From: Methanobacterium sp. UBA44
Lineage (GTDB): Archaea; Methanobacteriota; Methanobacteria; Methanobacteriales; Methanobacteriaceae
Direction: 5' to 3'
Assembly (NCBI GenBank): GCA_002494885.1
Contig: DACV01000003.1
Coordinates: 156,672-220,671 of the forward strand
DNA length: 64,000 bases
In this document: piece by piece, positions 10,018-20,598 of the stretch
How positions within the stretch are numbered: the stretch's first letter is position 1
Layout: every line of letters starts with the position of its first letter
The notes under the pieces: generated by a model
The model's database searches: none
What the model was told of the DNA's origin: nothing
The model's input: the letters and a program-made list of their open reading frames with translations, nothing else
Made by a program: the position numbers and the translations under genes

Positions 10018-10746
10018 TCATATCTTGGAGAGATCAAAGGGAATATGACCATTCATTGCAGCACGGGCCAATGATATGCCATCTGCACCAGCGGAAATCA
10101 TTTCTCTCGCTGATTTAAGATCACGAATAGAATTGTTACCTATTAAAAAAATTTTTGTGTTTTCTTTAATATTTTTTATAATATTAAGATCTGCATGATT
10201 AAATCCAGGTTTCATGGCATCTACATGCAAATAATCTGCTCCAGCCTCTTCTATGACCTTCGAAGTTTGAATATCATCCACATTTCCTATATTTGCCCTT
10301 ATCTTAACGGAAACTTTGCTTTGAGCCTTATTAACAACATCCCTTGTAAAATCATATAATTTTTCAATATCATATAAAAGTGCCTGTCCGCAGCCAATAT
10401 CTGTTATTTCAGGCTGTCTGCAATGTGCATTTATCTCCACCACATCAATTTCATTAATTTTAGATATTTCAATTATTGGATCTGGTGATTTGGAACGTAA
10501 ATTAACAGAAACCTTTCCATCCCATGCCTTTTTAATTATAGATGATTCCTTTTCTATTGTGAACAAGATATTCTCTTCTTTTATATCAAATTCAGGTCTA
10601 CCTCTCCCAATAATGCTCCGGCCAGCATTTATTGTTTCATTATCTATATTATAACCTCCAATGGTCAGCATATCAAAGCCAAATATGGACATTTTTTCGC
10701 AGAAATTTCCATCTGTTATCCCTGCCATTGGCGCTAAAACTTCAAT
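10018..10746 (-). CDS. tRNA-dihydrouridine synthase-like TIM-barrel protein (methanogen type)
   Basis: The protein resembles Dus/NifR3 flavoproteins, which reduce uridine in tRNA using FMN. It keeps the LAPMAGITDGNF N-terminal signature and a terminal SAGADGISLARAAMNG phosphate-binding region. The first ATG, at 10728, falls inside the signature (its M is the M of APMAG), so the true start must be upstream. ATT at 10746 lies seven bases after GGAG and would give (M)EVLAPMAGITD. An alternative is a one-base loss in a T run, with TTG start giving MKFLAPMAG. At about 242 residues it is shorter than bacterial Dus (about 320), so it lacks the full C-terminal tRNA-binding domain. Its role in methanogens is unproven. 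Confidence 0.75.
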   Translation of the reverse strand: MEVLAPMAGITDGNFCEKMSIFGFDMLTIGGYNIDNETINAGRSIIGRGRPEFDIKEENILFTIEKESSIIKKAWDGKVSVNLRSKSPDPIIEISKINEIDVVEINAHCRQPEITDIGCGQALLYDIEKLYDFTRDVVNKAQSKVSVKIRANIGNVDDIQTSKVIEEAGADYLHVDAMKPGFNHADLNIIKNIKENTKIFLIGNNSIRDLKSAREMISAGADGISLARAAMNGHIPFDLSKI

Positions 10747-10838
10747 AAATCAACTCCGCAATCCTAAAATATTTGATAAATGTAATAATAATTATCAGTA
10801 ATCAACAATTGTTCCAAATTAACTAAATTAAAAATTTT

Positions 10839-11594
10839 TCATTCTTTCATTACATGGACAAGATCGTAGGTAAAACCGCCCCTTATCTCTTCAAGAGCTA
10901 AATCAGCTAAATTAGCAGCTTTTTCAGCAGTAGGAGCTTTTCCAACCCCTGCTTTAAGTGCTATATTTGTCTCATCTTCAATTTCTTCGATTATTTTTAA
11001 AAGCCCCTCTGGTTTAAGGCCGTTACATGGGGACATGAAATTATCTCCACCTATAAAGAATAGAAGTGAACCTTTTTCAATTAATTTTTTCATTAAGAAA
11101 TGCTGAACTCTATTTACAATAAAAGAAGTATCATAAGCAGGAATAATATCAGTTAATGAATCAGTAATTCCATTTATATCAATGTGAGCAATTTGAACAA
11201 AACTATCTTCTTTGTTTACAAGACCATCTATTGCCAGGACTTCCTTACGTTCTTCAGATTGTGCTCCCCCATAATTTTGAAGTGCTGCAGTAGCATCTCT
11301 CTGGGCTTCATAAGGTGTTTCAGCTGCTCCCACACCCATACTAACTGTTATTGGATACCTGTTGCCGATAGAACGTTGAATTCTCATGTGATCTTCCATA
11401 TCAACATTGTTTGTTATTGCAAGCATGTTATCAAAGCGGGTGAAAAATACAAGTCCTCCTTTGGCTGCAAATTGTCTTTGAAGATCTGCATAAAGTTCCG
11501 ACTGTAAAATTTGTAAATCTGCTTCGGCCCTTGGTGTTGGAGTAACAGTCCAGGGTCCGTAATTATCAATCTGAATTAAAGTCATCTGTATCAT
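10839..11594 (-). CDS. arfA: GTP cyclohydrolase III (archaeal)
   Basis: This enzyme converts GTP to FAPy-ribosyl phosphate (formamidopyrimidine), the archaeal entry to riboflavin and the F420 deazaflavin. The 251-residue protein matches the methanogen family throughout: an N-terminal [18 protein letters not shown] block and two cyclase-like halves, each with a metal-binding beta-hairpin (FFTRFDNM in the first, [11 protein letters not shown] in the second). Its ATG overlaps the cofD stop by four bases (ATGA), implying translational coupling. A GGTGA ribosome binding site sits inside the end of cofD. Pairing with cofD links flavin and F420 synthesis. Confidence 0.92.
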   Translation of the reverse strand: MIQMTLIQIDNYGPWTVTPTPRAEADLQILQSELYADLQRQFAAKGGLVFFTRFDNMLAITNNVDMEDHMRIQRSIGNRYPITVSMGVGAAETPYEAQRDATAALQNYGGAQSEERKEVLAIDGLVNKEDSFVQIAHIDINGITDSLTDIIPAYDTSFIVNRVQHFLMKKLIEKGSLLFFIGGDNFMSPCNGLKPEGLLKIIEEIEDETNIALKAGVGKAPTAEKAANLADLALEEIRGGFTYDLVHVMKE

Positions 11595-12496
11595 AAAATT
11601 TCACCCAAAACACTTCTGGCTAACATTACTTTATCATCCATAGTCTTCATGTTTGTGTTTGTTGTCATAACCTCTGATATTAGTTTTTCTATTTTTTTCT
11701 TGGATCCTTCATCTATAGTATCTATAATAAACCTGTCCAGAAATTCATGATAGATGGTTGCAACACCAGTACATGATACTTCAAAACCTTTAGCATTCAT
11801 AAATTTTGCAGCAGGCCCACTTACAGGTCTATCTCCAATAATTGGAGATATTGCTACAACATATGCTTTTTTAAGAGCTTTTTTAACTCCTTCAATTGAA
11901 ATTATTGGTCCTATAGAGGTTATTGGATTAGAAGGCCCTATAATAACCATATCTGAAGATTCAATTGTACTAATTAAATTAGTTGATGGTATAACTTCAT
12001 TGTATATAATATCTTCTACTTCAGGATTTCCTTTTTCTTCAACTAAAAATTTATGAAAACTCATTTCCCTATTATCTGTAATTATCTTTATATCTGATTG
12101 ATCATCACTCATGGGGATAATTTTCGATTTGATGCCTAAATTCTTTCTCTGGATGTCTACAACCTTAGAAAAAGGATATTTATCCATTAACAGGGTTTTT
12201 TGGATTTTAAAAGCTCGATCTTTGTCTCCAATCCTCAAAATTTCATTATATCCTATTTTTTTTAAGGTTTCATGAGTTATAAATGTGTCATTATGGATGC
12301 CATACCATGTTTCTTCATTTATCATTCCTGCAAGTGTATACATCACAGTGTCAATATCTGGCGCTATATAATTTCCAGATATGTATGTATTTTCAACAGT
12401 GTTTACAATTACATTAATGTATTCAGGATCAATGATCTGAACTATTCCCTGTATTAATTTAGGGGTTCCTGTTCCTCCAGAAAGTATAGATATCAT
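11591..12496 (-). CDS. cofD: 2-phospho-L-lactate transferase (F420 biosynthesis)
   Basis: CofD joins the 2-phospholactate moiety, delivered as a guanylylated precursor, to Fo to make F420-0. The 301-residue protein opens with the family [12 protein letters not shown] nucleotide loop, followed by NTVEN, the conserved PDIDTVMY metal site, and the [13 protein letters not shown] stretch in the C-terminal half. Length and motifs match archaeal CofD. It is upstream of and overlaps arfA; cofE is on the same strand about 1 kb upstream, beyond a decayed gene on the other strand. Confidence 0.95.
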   Translation of the reverse strand: MISILSGGTGTPKLIQGIVQIIDPEYINVIVNTVENTYISGNYIAPDIDTVMYTLAGMINEETWYGIHNDTFITHETLKKIGYNEILRIGDKDRAFKIQKTLLMDKYPFSKVVDIQRKNLGIKSKIIPMSDDQSDIKIITDNREMSFHKFLVEEKGNPEVEDIIYNEVIPSTNLISTIESSDMVIIGPSNPITSIGPIISIEGVKKALKKAYVVAISPIIGDRPVSGPAAKFMNAKGFEVSCTGVATIYHEFLDRFIIDTIDEGSKKKIEKLISEVMTTNTNMKTMDDKVMLARSVLGEIL

Positions 12497-12647
12497 GTTA
12501 ATTTACCTATTCAGTGTTTAATTTTTAGATTATAAAGAAAGTTATAATTTTTACTATTTATATATCTCTAAAATTATTTCCCCAGTATATAAAAACTATA
12601 TACCTAACCACGAATTATTTATTAAAATGAATTTTATGGTGATTATA

Positions 12648-13130
12648 TGATTGAATGGATTAATTTTACCTTAATTCTTGTTTTGCCTTTCTTTCATCAT
12701 ATTTTTATGCAAAAAGCCTTAGTCAATTCCAATTAGAGGAAAAAATAGGTCAACTTGCCTACAAAAAATGTACCATGTATAGATATATCATTATTTTTCT
12801 TTATATCAATTTTTGCTGGTTACATTATATACTATTTTTACCCACTTCCAGCGCCCATTCCACAAAAATTCCTATTAATTGGTGAATTTTAGCCACAATA
12901 GCATTCATATGGCAGCTCCATGCATTTATATATATTACAAGGGGGTTAAAGACGCTGCCGAGGAAACTGTGTGTCCAAAAGAAAATAATGAATTATTTTG
13001 GAGCATATATAATAAGGTAAGGCATCCTCAAGCTGCAGCTCTCCAATTCCAATGAAAAGCTTTTTTAGGCTCATTGGATTTAACCACATTTTTAATGGAA
13101 GTAAGTTTTAAGAATTTCAGTTACTTAATC
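12648..13130 (+). pseudogene. Decayed isoprenylcysteine methyltransferase-like membrane enzyme
   Basis: Pieces in different frames spell a small membrane methyltransferase of the ICMT/phospholipid methyltransferase type. An ATG at 12648 opens a 28-codon hydrophobic N-terminus, then a stop. Later frames give YYFYPLPAPIP, a LATIAFIWQLHAFIYI helix, and GVKDAAEETVCPKE followed by FWSIYNKVRHPQ. The last matches the family's GIYxxVRHPQ S-adenosylmethionine-binding motif. At least three frame breaks and stops separate them, so it is nonfunctional. The family call rests mainly on the YNKVRHPQ motif. Confidence 0.6.
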
Positions 13131-13459
13131 TGTATCTCTTTTAAAATAATATATACTTTAGGAAGCCCATTTCAGAAATTAGTCTTTTAAAGTTCTTTAT
13201 TGCCTTTACAAGTTCATAATTGATTTTAAGTTTCATTCCTTAATAAAACTATAAATTTTTCCCCTAGTATTAATTCAGCCATCCGATAACCTCTAACACT
13301 TTGCAAAAGCCTGATACTTTGATATATTCATACTTTACTACGTTTAATGCCATGAATTAAAAAATGTAGAAATTAATGTTGCCACATACAAAAATTAAAA
13401 AGTAATTGTAAAAAGAAATTTATTTTCCTTATTGCATAATGAAAACTGTTTAAATTATT
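13131..13459. other. Intergenic stretch, nothing recognised
   Basis: This AT-rich stretch lies between the decayed methyltransferase and the cofE stop. I see no open frame, RNA gene or convincing repeat; short T runs near 13256-13262 could end minus or plus transcripts. Confidence 0.5.
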
Positions 13460-14221
13460 CTAACGGAAAACATCGTATTTTTTAGGCCTTATCAAAGCTC
13501 TTGAAGTAGCTTTATCATCTTTTAATTTTTGTGTATATTCAACTCCCTTTATTAAAACAACAGGGATTCCTTCATCAGCTTGTCCCATTAAGATTGATGC
13601 AGCTCCGGCTAATTCATCTGCAACTGCTATACTTGTTGTTTGAAGCTCTCTCCCATAAAGATCTTTCTCTCCTTTCCTATCCCATAATGGAGTCATACCC
13701 GATATTCCTACTGTAGTTCCAATAGCTCCCTCTCTAAAGGTCCTTCCCTGAGTATCAGAGATAATAACAACAATTTCTTTACTGGTCGCTTTTTCTAAAT
13801 TTTTTCTTATTAAAGCAGCGCTTTTATCAGGATCATCTGGAATTGGAGTTGCCATGCCATTATCAACATTTGATTCATCTATACCTGCATTTGCACATAT
13901 AAATCCATGTTTTGTTTCAGAAATTATAAAATCAGGGCCAACTTTTATTATCTCATTAGACTTTTGGATTATAGCTTCGACAAGTCGAGAATCTTTTCCT
14001 GTTTTTTCCGATATTTTCTCAGCTTCTAAACTGGGTTGAATAGAATCCAGATCAATAATATTTCCTTCTGATTTTGCGATTACAGTTTCTGCTATTACGA
14101 ATATATCGCCATCTTCAATCTTTATTTGATCCTCATTCATTGCATTTAATATTAAATCTGCGATATTATCCCCCTCTTTTATAAAAGGGATATTTCTAAT
14201 TCCAACAAGCTTTATTTCCAT
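13460..14221 (-). CDS. cofE: Coenzyme F420-0:L-glutamate ligase
   Basis: CofE adds L-glutamates to F420-0 with GTP, giving F420-2. The 253-residue protein follows the archaeal family end to end: a [16 protein letters not shown] nucleotide segment, the [14 protein letters not shown] block, [22 protein letters not shown] and [15 protein letters not shown] near the C-terminus. The ATG at 14221 has GGTGAA ahead. purO follows 27 bp upstream in the same direction. With cofD and arfA the region is a loose F420 cluster. Confidence 0.95.
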   Translation of the reverse strand: MEIKLVGIRNIPFIKEGDNIADLILNAMNEDQIKIEDGDIFVIAETVIAKSEGNIIDLDSIQPSLEAEKISEKTGKDSRLVEAIIQKSNEIIKVGPDFIISETKHGFICANAGIDESNVDNGMATPIPDDPDKSAALIRKNLEKATSKEIVVIISDTQGRTFREGAIGTTVGISGMTPLWDRKGEKDLYGRELQTTSIAVADELAGAASILMGQADEGIPVVLIKGVEYTQKLKDDKATSRALIRPKKYDVFR

Positions 14222-14248
14222 TAATTCACCTAAAAAAATAAAATAAAG

Positions 14249-14851
14249 TTATAAGGAAGCAATCTTCCATTGTTTATCTGCAAATGCAGCCACTGAATCT
14301 ACAGGATTGGTGAATCTCTCAAATTCTCCCCTATCAAATATAAATTGAGCTGCTTCATCTGGGCTACTACAAACAAATTCAACGTAATTGGGCTTTATAT
14401 GTTCATACGTAGAGATATAAGAGCATTCATCTGTATTAACCTTTTCAACAATGACACTTTCCTTTGTGACTATCCCAATATATGATTCTCCTTCTAATGT
14501 TGTTGCTCCAGCGATACGAGGAGTATTGAAGTCATCTTTCTCATAATCCATAGTAAGCAGTGTTAATGCAATTGAATCCCTAATATTCATCCCAGATGCA
14601 ATCTTTTCTGCAATTATATCCGTATGCGCCCCATTTGAAACTATTGCAACGTCATCAACAATTTTTATGCAATTATAGGCAATGTAAGGGTTTTTAAAAA
14701 CATCTGTTTCATATCCTTCCTTGGGTACTATTGCTGCCCTATCTTCAAATGTTTTCACCATTCTATTGGGGAAAGATCGGCTTGAAACCCTGTATGCAAC
14801 GAAATTTCCCTTTTCTGTACATCCTACCGCTAATATTCTACCAAGATACAT
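14249..14851 (-). CDS. purO: IMP cyclohydrolase, archaeal type
   Basis: PurO closes FAICAR to IMP, the last step of purine synthesis in many archaea that lack the bacterial PurH cyclohydrolase. The 200-residue protein shows the PurO pattern: N-terminal [27 protein letters not shown], the SNGAHTD block and a PRIAG stretch. The ATG at 14851 follows GAGGTGA. It lies just upstream of cofE, with no FAICAR synthetase gene nearby. Confidence 0.93.
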   Translation of the reverse strand: MYLGRILAVGCTEKGNFVAYRVSSRSFPNRMVKTFEDRAAIVPKEGYETDVFKNPYIAYNCIKIVDDVAIVSNGAHTDIIAEKIASGMNIRDSIALTLLTMDYEKDDFNTPRIAGATTLEGESYIGIVTKESVIVEKVNTDECSYISTYEHIKPNYVEFVCSSPDEAAQFIFDRGEFERFTNPVDSVAAFADKQWKIASL

Positions 14852-14927
14852 TTTTTCACCTCTGAATATAATATTAATTAAAGTAATTCAAAGAATTTTA
14901 TGATATTTCTAAATTTTATTTTAATTA

Positions 14928-15326
14928 TTAGCTACTGGGAGTTTTTACTGCTTTTTCCAGGGAAAATCCAGTAGGGGTTGTTATAATTATTTCCCCATTC
15001 TTTGGCCTGATAATCATTTCGCCACCATCAATTACATCTGTATGTACAGCAATTGCTCCATTACTTATGTATCTTGACATATCCTGTCCATTAACAGTGA
15101 CTTTTTTAAGTCCCGCAACAGGAATTAAATAGTATTCAGAAGTTCCGCTGCTTTGGGTTATTTCGGGCTTACCAGAATCTGACTGGGGGGAATCAGCAGC
15201 AGTGAAGCTGCTTGTAACCATTAAAAATATTAAAATCGTGAAAACAACATCGATAAATGGAACCATGTTGAATCGAGGGCTATTATCGCGTAGTTTATTT
15301 CGATATTTATTTACATCAAGAACCAT
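14928..15326 (-). CDS. exbD: ExbD/TolR-family membrane protein
   Basis: ExbD proteins form the rotor-associated subunit of proton-driven ExbB-type motors. The 132-residue protein has an N-terminal basic stretch, one transmembrane helix (about residues 20-41) starting with NMVPFIDVVFTILIFLMVTSS that includes the conserved aspartate of the proton path, and an extracytoplasmic domain of about 90 residues. It is 11 bp after exbB on the same strand. As this is an archaeon without an outer membrane, a TonB-like energy-transfer partner is not expected and the driven process is unknown; a cell-envelope role is suggested by the nearby mreB-like gene. Confidence 0.88.
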   Translation of the reverse strand: MVLDVNKYRNKLRDNSPRFNMVPFIDVVFTILIFLMVTSSFTAADSPQSDSGKPEITQSSGTSEYYLIPVAGLKKVTVNGQDMSRYISNGAIAVHTDVIDGGEMIIRPKNGEIIITTPTGFSLEKAVKTPSS

Positions 15327-15337
15327 GAAATCACTTC

Positions 15338-16177
15338 TTACTGCATCAATTTACTCTCAATAATTTCTGCTTTGGTATTGCATTTTTCCATAATAATGTT
15401 AGAAATACTTTTTTCAAGCATACTGGGTTTAAAAGCTACCCATATATTTGCATCAGGTTCATTTATTTCTTTAACCTTTAAAACCCCTACAGATTCTCTC
15501 AATGCTTCAATTGCCCCTTCAGATTCTACTTCAACTTTTATCCGCATTACTGCAGTTCTCCAGTTGGTCATTTTTTTGGCAATTTCTATTTTGTCCATTT
15601 CGTCCTCTATCCTGCTTGTAATATTAGAATAAAGAGGAAGTAAAGCTATTGCCACTGCAAGTCCTGCTATAGTTGTAATTAAAGCTATATAAATCCCTTC
15701 TGCCATTGCAGTTGGATTTGCATCTACACCAAGTGCTTTAAATGTGTACCACATACCAAGAACTGTTCCTATAAGACCTAAAAGTGGGGCAATTTCTATT
15801 ATCATTTTTATGGTGCCTAAACCCTTGGTCATTTTCCCTATTTCCACAATGAAGACACGTTCCATAGCATCTTCAACTTCTATTTTATTCCTGTAACCAA
15901 TTTTTAAAGCTTCTGATATTATTTTAGAAATAGGATTATGATATTTACCTATAGACCTTAAAGCTTCAAGAGAGCCCCCTCTATCCATTGCATCATTTAC
16001 AGTTCCCATAATAAAAGGTGGGGTAATTTTTGATATTTTTCGTAAGTATAATATCTTCTCAATTGAAGTTATAAGTCCATATATACCTATAATAGCTATT
16101 ATATAAGTTATAACCCCTCCACTTTTGAACATCTCCAGTATAGTGCCTAAAGTACTGCTTAGAAACTCATATATCAT
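15338..16177 (-). CDS. exbB: ExbB/TolQ/MotA-family proton channel protein
   Basis: This 279-residue protein has the three-helix MotA/ExbB layout: a first membrane helix near residues 20-42 (ITYIIAIIGIYGLITSI), a cytoplasmic loop, then two C-terminal helices (about 116-190) with the family LLGLIGTVLGMWYTFKAL motif. A longer than usual soluble tail of about 90 residues follows. Together with ExbD it should form a proton-conducting motor complex in the membrane. The start ATG lies 11 bases after GAGGA. No TonB, Tol or flagellar gene accompanies the pair. Confidence 0.9.
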   Translation of the reverse strand: MIYEFLSSTLGTILEMFKSGGVITYIIAIIGIYGLITSIEKILYLRKISKITPPFIMGTVNDAMDRGGSLEALRSIGKYHNPISKIISEALKIGYRNKIEVEDAMERVFIVEIGKMTKGLGTIKMIIEIAPLLGLIGTVLGMWYTFKALGVDANPTAMAEGIYIALITTIAGLAVAIALLPLYSNITSRIEDEMDKIEIAKKMTNWRTAVMRIKVEVESEGAIEALRESVGVLKVKEINEPDANIWVAFKPSMLEKSISNIIMEKCNTKAEIIESKLMQ

Positions 16178-16301
16178 TATGCGTCAGTCCTCGCTCTTTA
16201 ATAGTGTTCATTGTAGCCCAATTTTATATATTCTTTCTATGATTAACTGATTTGAATAATAATTATTCTGAATTAATATTGGTAGAAGTTTAATCATTAA
16301 A

Positions 16302-16913
16302 TTACTTTTGATTCTTTTTTACAGTTGCCCATGATTTTCTAACAAAATGAGGTAAATTTTCATAGGAAAAGCGTTTTAAAAATTCTATAGTTTTAGGATC
16401 ACTTGGATAACCAGAACCAACATCCCTGTATTCTTTTCTTATTTTTTCAATTTCCGTGTCTCTTTCAACTTTAGCCACTATAGATGCTGCAGCAACAATT
16501 GGATATTTATCCTCAGCTTTATGTTCAGCTATAACTTTAAGGCCCTCTCTGAAATTCTCCATTTCTTCACAGAATCTTTGGGGCTTAACATCAAGACAAT
16601 CTATATATGCAAGACCAGGATTTGACAGGGCAATTACTTTTTTAATGGCTATTTTTTCAATTTCATTTAAATTAATGTTTTTAGCCCTTAAATTATCTAT
16701 ATCACCGGCTTGAATGTGGACTGTATGGCATTCGGCAATTTTATTTATCCTTCTTGCCATTACTTTCCTTCTTCCAGGTGTCAAACGTTTAGAATCTTTT
16801 AGTTGAAGCTTTTCAAGTTTCTCAAGTCTTTCTTCTTCAATTGAAACCCCACAAACTACAAGAGGCCCAATTACAGGCCCTCTACCTGCTTCATCTATGC
16901 CTATTACTTTCAT
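16302..16913 (-). CDS. rnhB: Ribonuclease HII
   Basis: RNase HII removes ribonucleotides and RNA primers from DNA hybrids. The 203-residue protein carries the type 2 signature GIDEAGRGPVIGPLV (residues 4-18, catalytic D7 and E8), YIDCLDV with the third acidic residue, a KAEDKYPIVAAASIVAKVER block with the fourth, and the C-terminal GSGYPSDPKT motif. Length matches archaeal enzymes. It is on its own between exbB and the mreB-like gene, with no strong ribosome binding site at its ATG. Confidence 0.95.
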   Translation of the reverse strand: MKVIGIDEAGRGPVIGPLVVCGVSIEEERLEKLEKLQLKDSKRLTPGRRKVMARRINKIAECHTVHIQAGDIDNLRAKNINLNEIEKIAIKKVIALSNPGLAYIDCLDVKPQRFCEEMENFREGLKVIAEHKAEDKYPIVAAASIVAKVERDTEIEKIRKEYRDVGSGYPSDPKTIEFLKRFSYENLPHFVRKSWATVKKNQK

Positions 16914-16998
16914 TGTTATCTTCAGCTTTATTTTGGCTATTAAAAAAATTAAATTTAAAAAAAGTTTAATTTACTTATTTTTAAAAATAAGTTAGATT

Positions 16999-18072
16999 TT
17001 ATTTCATTGCTTTTAAACGCACTTCGGGTTCAAGTGCTCTTGGTTCTGCAGCAACAATCGCAGCTCCTTTTGCAACAACAGTCATAGGATCATCTGATAT
17101 TTCAACAGGAATTCCTACTTCTTCAAATATCCTTTCTTTAAGTCCTTTTAACTGTGAAGTTCCACCTACAACAACAGTTTCCTTGTAAACCCCAGAAATG
17201 AGTTCTGGAGACATTCTTTCAAGTATAACTGCCAGTGCTCCAATAAGTTTTGCAACTACAGGTTCAGCAGCTTCTGCAACAAGATTTGAATCAATTTCTA
17301 CTTCTTTTGGCTTATTGGTTTCCATATCTTTTCCAATTACACTGGTTTTTATTGTTTCAATGTCTGAACCAGAATGCACCATTCCAATTTCTATTTTAGC
17401 TTTTTCTGCTTCATGAATTCCAATTTCAACATTGTACATTTCTTTAACTTTATCTACAATGTTATCATCAATATTATCTCCACCAAGTCTAACAGTTTCA
17501 ATATCTGTAATTCCACCAAGAGAAATAACCACAATATCACTTGATCCAGCACCGATATCAATTACCATTGTACCTGATGCTTCTGCAATTGGCAATCCCG
17601 CACCTATTGCTGCTGCAAGCCCTTCACTTATAACTAAAACGTAGCTTGCACCTGCCTTTCTACCTATTTCCCCAACAGCATTCTTTTCAACTTCTGATGC
17701 GTCTCCAGGGATACCAATAACTATTCTATCAATATTATCCATTGAATCTCCTGCTCCCTTGTCCATAGCATATATTAAAAGCGCTTCTGCTTGAGCTACG
17801 CTTTCTATAACTCCTTTTCTAAGTGGTCTTACTGCTATAATATCTTCTGGAGTCCTTCCAAGCATTGACTTCGCATCATCTCCCACTGCAAGTACGTAAG
17901 ATGGATCTTCTTTTTTTACAGCCACTACAGATGGGATTTTATATAGATCAAATTTATCTCCTGATGGTTTTGCTACAACAGTGTTAAGCGTTCCTAAATC
18001 AATTCCTAATGTATTTGCAATTCCTTCCTTCCTAACTTCCTCTTCTTCTTCCTTTTTTCTAAAAAGACGCAT
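16999..18072 (-). CDS. mreB: MreB-like actin-family ATPase
   Basis: This 357-residue protein is a member of the MreB/actin-like ATPase superfamily, found also in other pseudomurein-walled methanogens. It has the phosphate-1 loop GIDLGTLNTV (23-32), IVIGIPG, the phosphate-2 loop VIDIGAGSSDI (near 170), the adenosine motif VVVGGTSQLKGL (near 300), and an N-terminal charged leader (RKKEEEEEVRK). Bacterial MreB starts with an amphipathic membrane anchor; here the leader is charged instead. The start follows GGAGG. A gene of unknown function sits one base upstream, implying coupled expression. A role in cell shape or wall synthesis is inference. Confidence 0.85.
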   Translation of the reverse strand: MRLFRKKEEEEEVRKEGIANTLGIDLGTLNTVVAKPSGDKFDLYKIPSVVAVKKEDPSYVLAVGDDAKSMLGRTPEDIIAVRPLRKGVIESVAQAEALLIYAMDKGAGDSMDNIDRIVIGIPGDASEVEKNAVGEIGRKAGASYVLVISEGLAAAIGAGLPIAEASGTMVIDIGAGSSDIVVISLGGITDIETVRLGGDNIDDNIVDKVKEMYNVEIGIHEAEKAKIEIGMVHSGSDIETIKTSVIGKDMETNKPKEVEIDSNLVAEAAEPVVAKLIGALAVILERMSPELISGVYKETVVVGGTSQLKGLKERIFEEVGIPVEISDDPMTVVAKGAAIVAAEPRALEPEVRLKAMK

Positions 18073-18073
18073 T

Positions 18074-18712
<639 letters not shown>

Positions 18713-19103
18713 GTCTTCATTTAATATAATTATATGAATAACTTTTCAAAATTTTTGAAACTGATCTCATAAATCTTATATAATAAACTATAATATCATT
18801 CTGTACAAAGACATTGAAATAGTCTATATATTTATGACAATTATTGAGAGAGATAATTATATAAACTTTTATAAATTGTCAATATGCAAATCAAAAATAG
18901 CATCTTGTTATGAATTAAAAATAAACATTTAATGAATTTATTTAATATAGAAATATGTTTAAATGTTCTATTTTCTTAATAGAACCTTTAATGAGTAAAA
19001 AAAAATTCTATATTAATTGAAATCCATAAAATAATGAAAATACAATAGACAAATCATTAAAATATATTTAAACTATTTATTAAAATTCAAATTTGTGATC
19101 TAT
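18713..19103. other. Divergent promoter region, no gene
   Basis: This very AT-rich region separates the mreB operon (leftward) from the lipid operon (rightward). A TATA-like AAATATATTTAAA lies near 19059-19072, about 30 bp before the asd ATG, which suggests a short or absent leader. I see no RNA gene or open frame. Confidence 0.5.
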
Positions 19104-19775
19104 ATGTTCGTTAAAGGAACTTTAAAGAAGGCAGGGGTTTTATTGACCCTGGCAGTTATACCTTTTTTATTTGGATATTTTTTATTGAGCTTTATAATCT
19201 TTTCAGCTATTGCCTTTGTTATACAGTTTTTTAGAGACCCAAACAGAAAAGTTCCTCAAGGTGAGGGAGTAGTAGTTGCTCCAGCAGACGGAAGAATATT
19301 AAAAGGAAAAATCGACAAAATAGAAATCGTCAAGCATGATGATCCCCTGATGGAACATATACTGGAAAAAGAAGAGAAAGGAATCCGTGTAAGTACATTT
19401 ATGTCTCCGTTTGATGTTCATGTAAATAGGGTTCCTGTTTCTGGAAAAATTGTAAAAACAAAATATTACCCTGGAAAATTTAAAATGGCTTTTAATGATA
19501 TAGAAACTGTGAATGAAAAGAATTTGATAGTTATTGATTCGGAATATGGAAAAATTGGAGTTATCCAGATTGCAGGTTTTGTGGCAAGACGCATAGTTCA
19601 ATATGTTAATGTAGGTGATCAGGTTCATATAGGCGATAGAATAGGTATGATAAGGTTTGGATCTCGTGTAGACCTGATATTACCCTACGAAAATTGTCAT
19701 TTAATGGTAAAAGAAGAGGATAAGACAAAGGCTGCAGAAACTATTATCGCTGTGATGGAGAAGAAAATTCAATGA
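19104..19775 (+). CDS. asd: Archaetidylserine decarboxylase
   Basis: This pyruvoyl enzyme decarboxylates archaetidylserine to archaetidylethanolamine. The protein (223 residues from ATG 19104) has two N-terminal membrane helices, then the PSD domain with VVVAPADGRI, STFMSPFDVHVNRVPVSG and the self-cleavage site RFGSRVDL, where the G-S bond is split to form the pyruvoyl group. GTG at 19095 is an alternative start, but ATG 19104 follows a GTGAT site and fits the nearby TATA box. The serine transferase gene follows 112 bp later, forming a headgroup pathway. Confidence 0.92.
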   Translation: MFVKGTLKKAGVLLTLAVIPFLFGYFLLSFIIFSAIAFVIQFFRDPNRKVPQGEGVVVAPADGRILKGKIDKIEIVKHDDPLMEHILEKEEKGIRVSTFMSPFDVHVNRVPVSGKIVKTKYYPGKFKMAFNDIETVNEKNLIVIDSEYGKIGVIQIAGFVARRIVQYVNVGDQVHIGDRIGMIRFGSRVDLILPYENCHLMVKEEDKTKAAETIIAVMEKKIQ

Positions 19776-19887
19776 TGGTGATCATTAAATCCAACAAATT
19801 TAGTGTCCATAAATATGTAATAAAGTTCTTTTTTTACTAAAAGTATATGTAATACTTATTATCCATTAGATTTATTGGAGTTAAACC

Positions 19888-20598
19888 ATGAATATCAGAT
19901 CCTATACATCCATTGCAGATTTATTTTCTATTGCAAATGCATCATCTGGATTTTTATCTATTATTATGGTTTCAATGGGTAATCTTGTTTTGGCCGCTAA
20001 ATTTATGTTAATTGCAGTTATTTTTGATTCAGTAGATGGATGGGTAGCCAGGAAAATAAATAGAGAAGATGAATATGGATTTGGAAAAAATATGGACTCT
20101 TTATCGGATATCGTGTCCTTTGGTGTCGCTCCAGGGATGCTCTTATACATTTCATGTGCAGAATACGGAATAACCTATATCAATATTGGTATAGCTCTTT
20201 TAGTAGTAATATGTGGGATATTGAGACTATCACGATTCAATGTAACTGCAAATTTGTATAAAGATAAATTCATAGGTTTGCCTATTCCTACAGCGGCCCT
20301 AGTAATGGGAACCTTATATCTTTCTGGTTTTTTCAGGGAATATCTTGCATTGATCATAATGTTGCTTGTATCTTTATTAATGGTAAGTACATTCGAATAT
20401 CCCAAGATTAAAGATATGAGAATACTTTTAGTGGGTAGTATATTACTCATCTTGACACTTTTACCTCAAAAAATTATGTCCTATGTTGCAAGTTTCCCCG
20501 TAAAGCTTTTATTTGTTATTGTGCTACTATACTTATTGGCTGTACCAATTATAGAATTATATATCAGATTCTTCGGAAGTGGTCCGAATGTTAGATAA
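19888..20598 (+). CDS. pssA: Archaetidylserine synthase (CDP-alcohol phosphatidyltransferase)
   Basis: The enzyme transfers serine onto CDP-archaeol. The 236-residue membrane protein has the CDP-alcohol transferase signature: SVDGWVARKIN, then GFGKNMDSLSDIVSFG, which together give the DGX2ARX8GX3DX3D metal site. About seven further hydrophobic helices follow. It lies between asd and a gene that overlaps its last 11 bases, so the three are likely one operon. The start has GGAG seven bases ahead. Confidence 0.92.
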   Translation: MNIRSYTSIADLFSIANASSGFLSIIMVSMGNLVLAAKFMLIAVIFDSVDGWVARKINREDEYGFGKNMDSLSDIVSFGVAPGMLLYISCAEYGITYINIGIALLVVICGILRLSRFNVTANLYKDKFIGLPIPTAALVMGTLYLSGFFREYLALIIMLLVSLLMVSTFEYPKIKDMRILLVGSILLILTLLPQKIMSYVASFPVKLLFVIVLLYLLAVPIIELYIRFFGSGPNVR

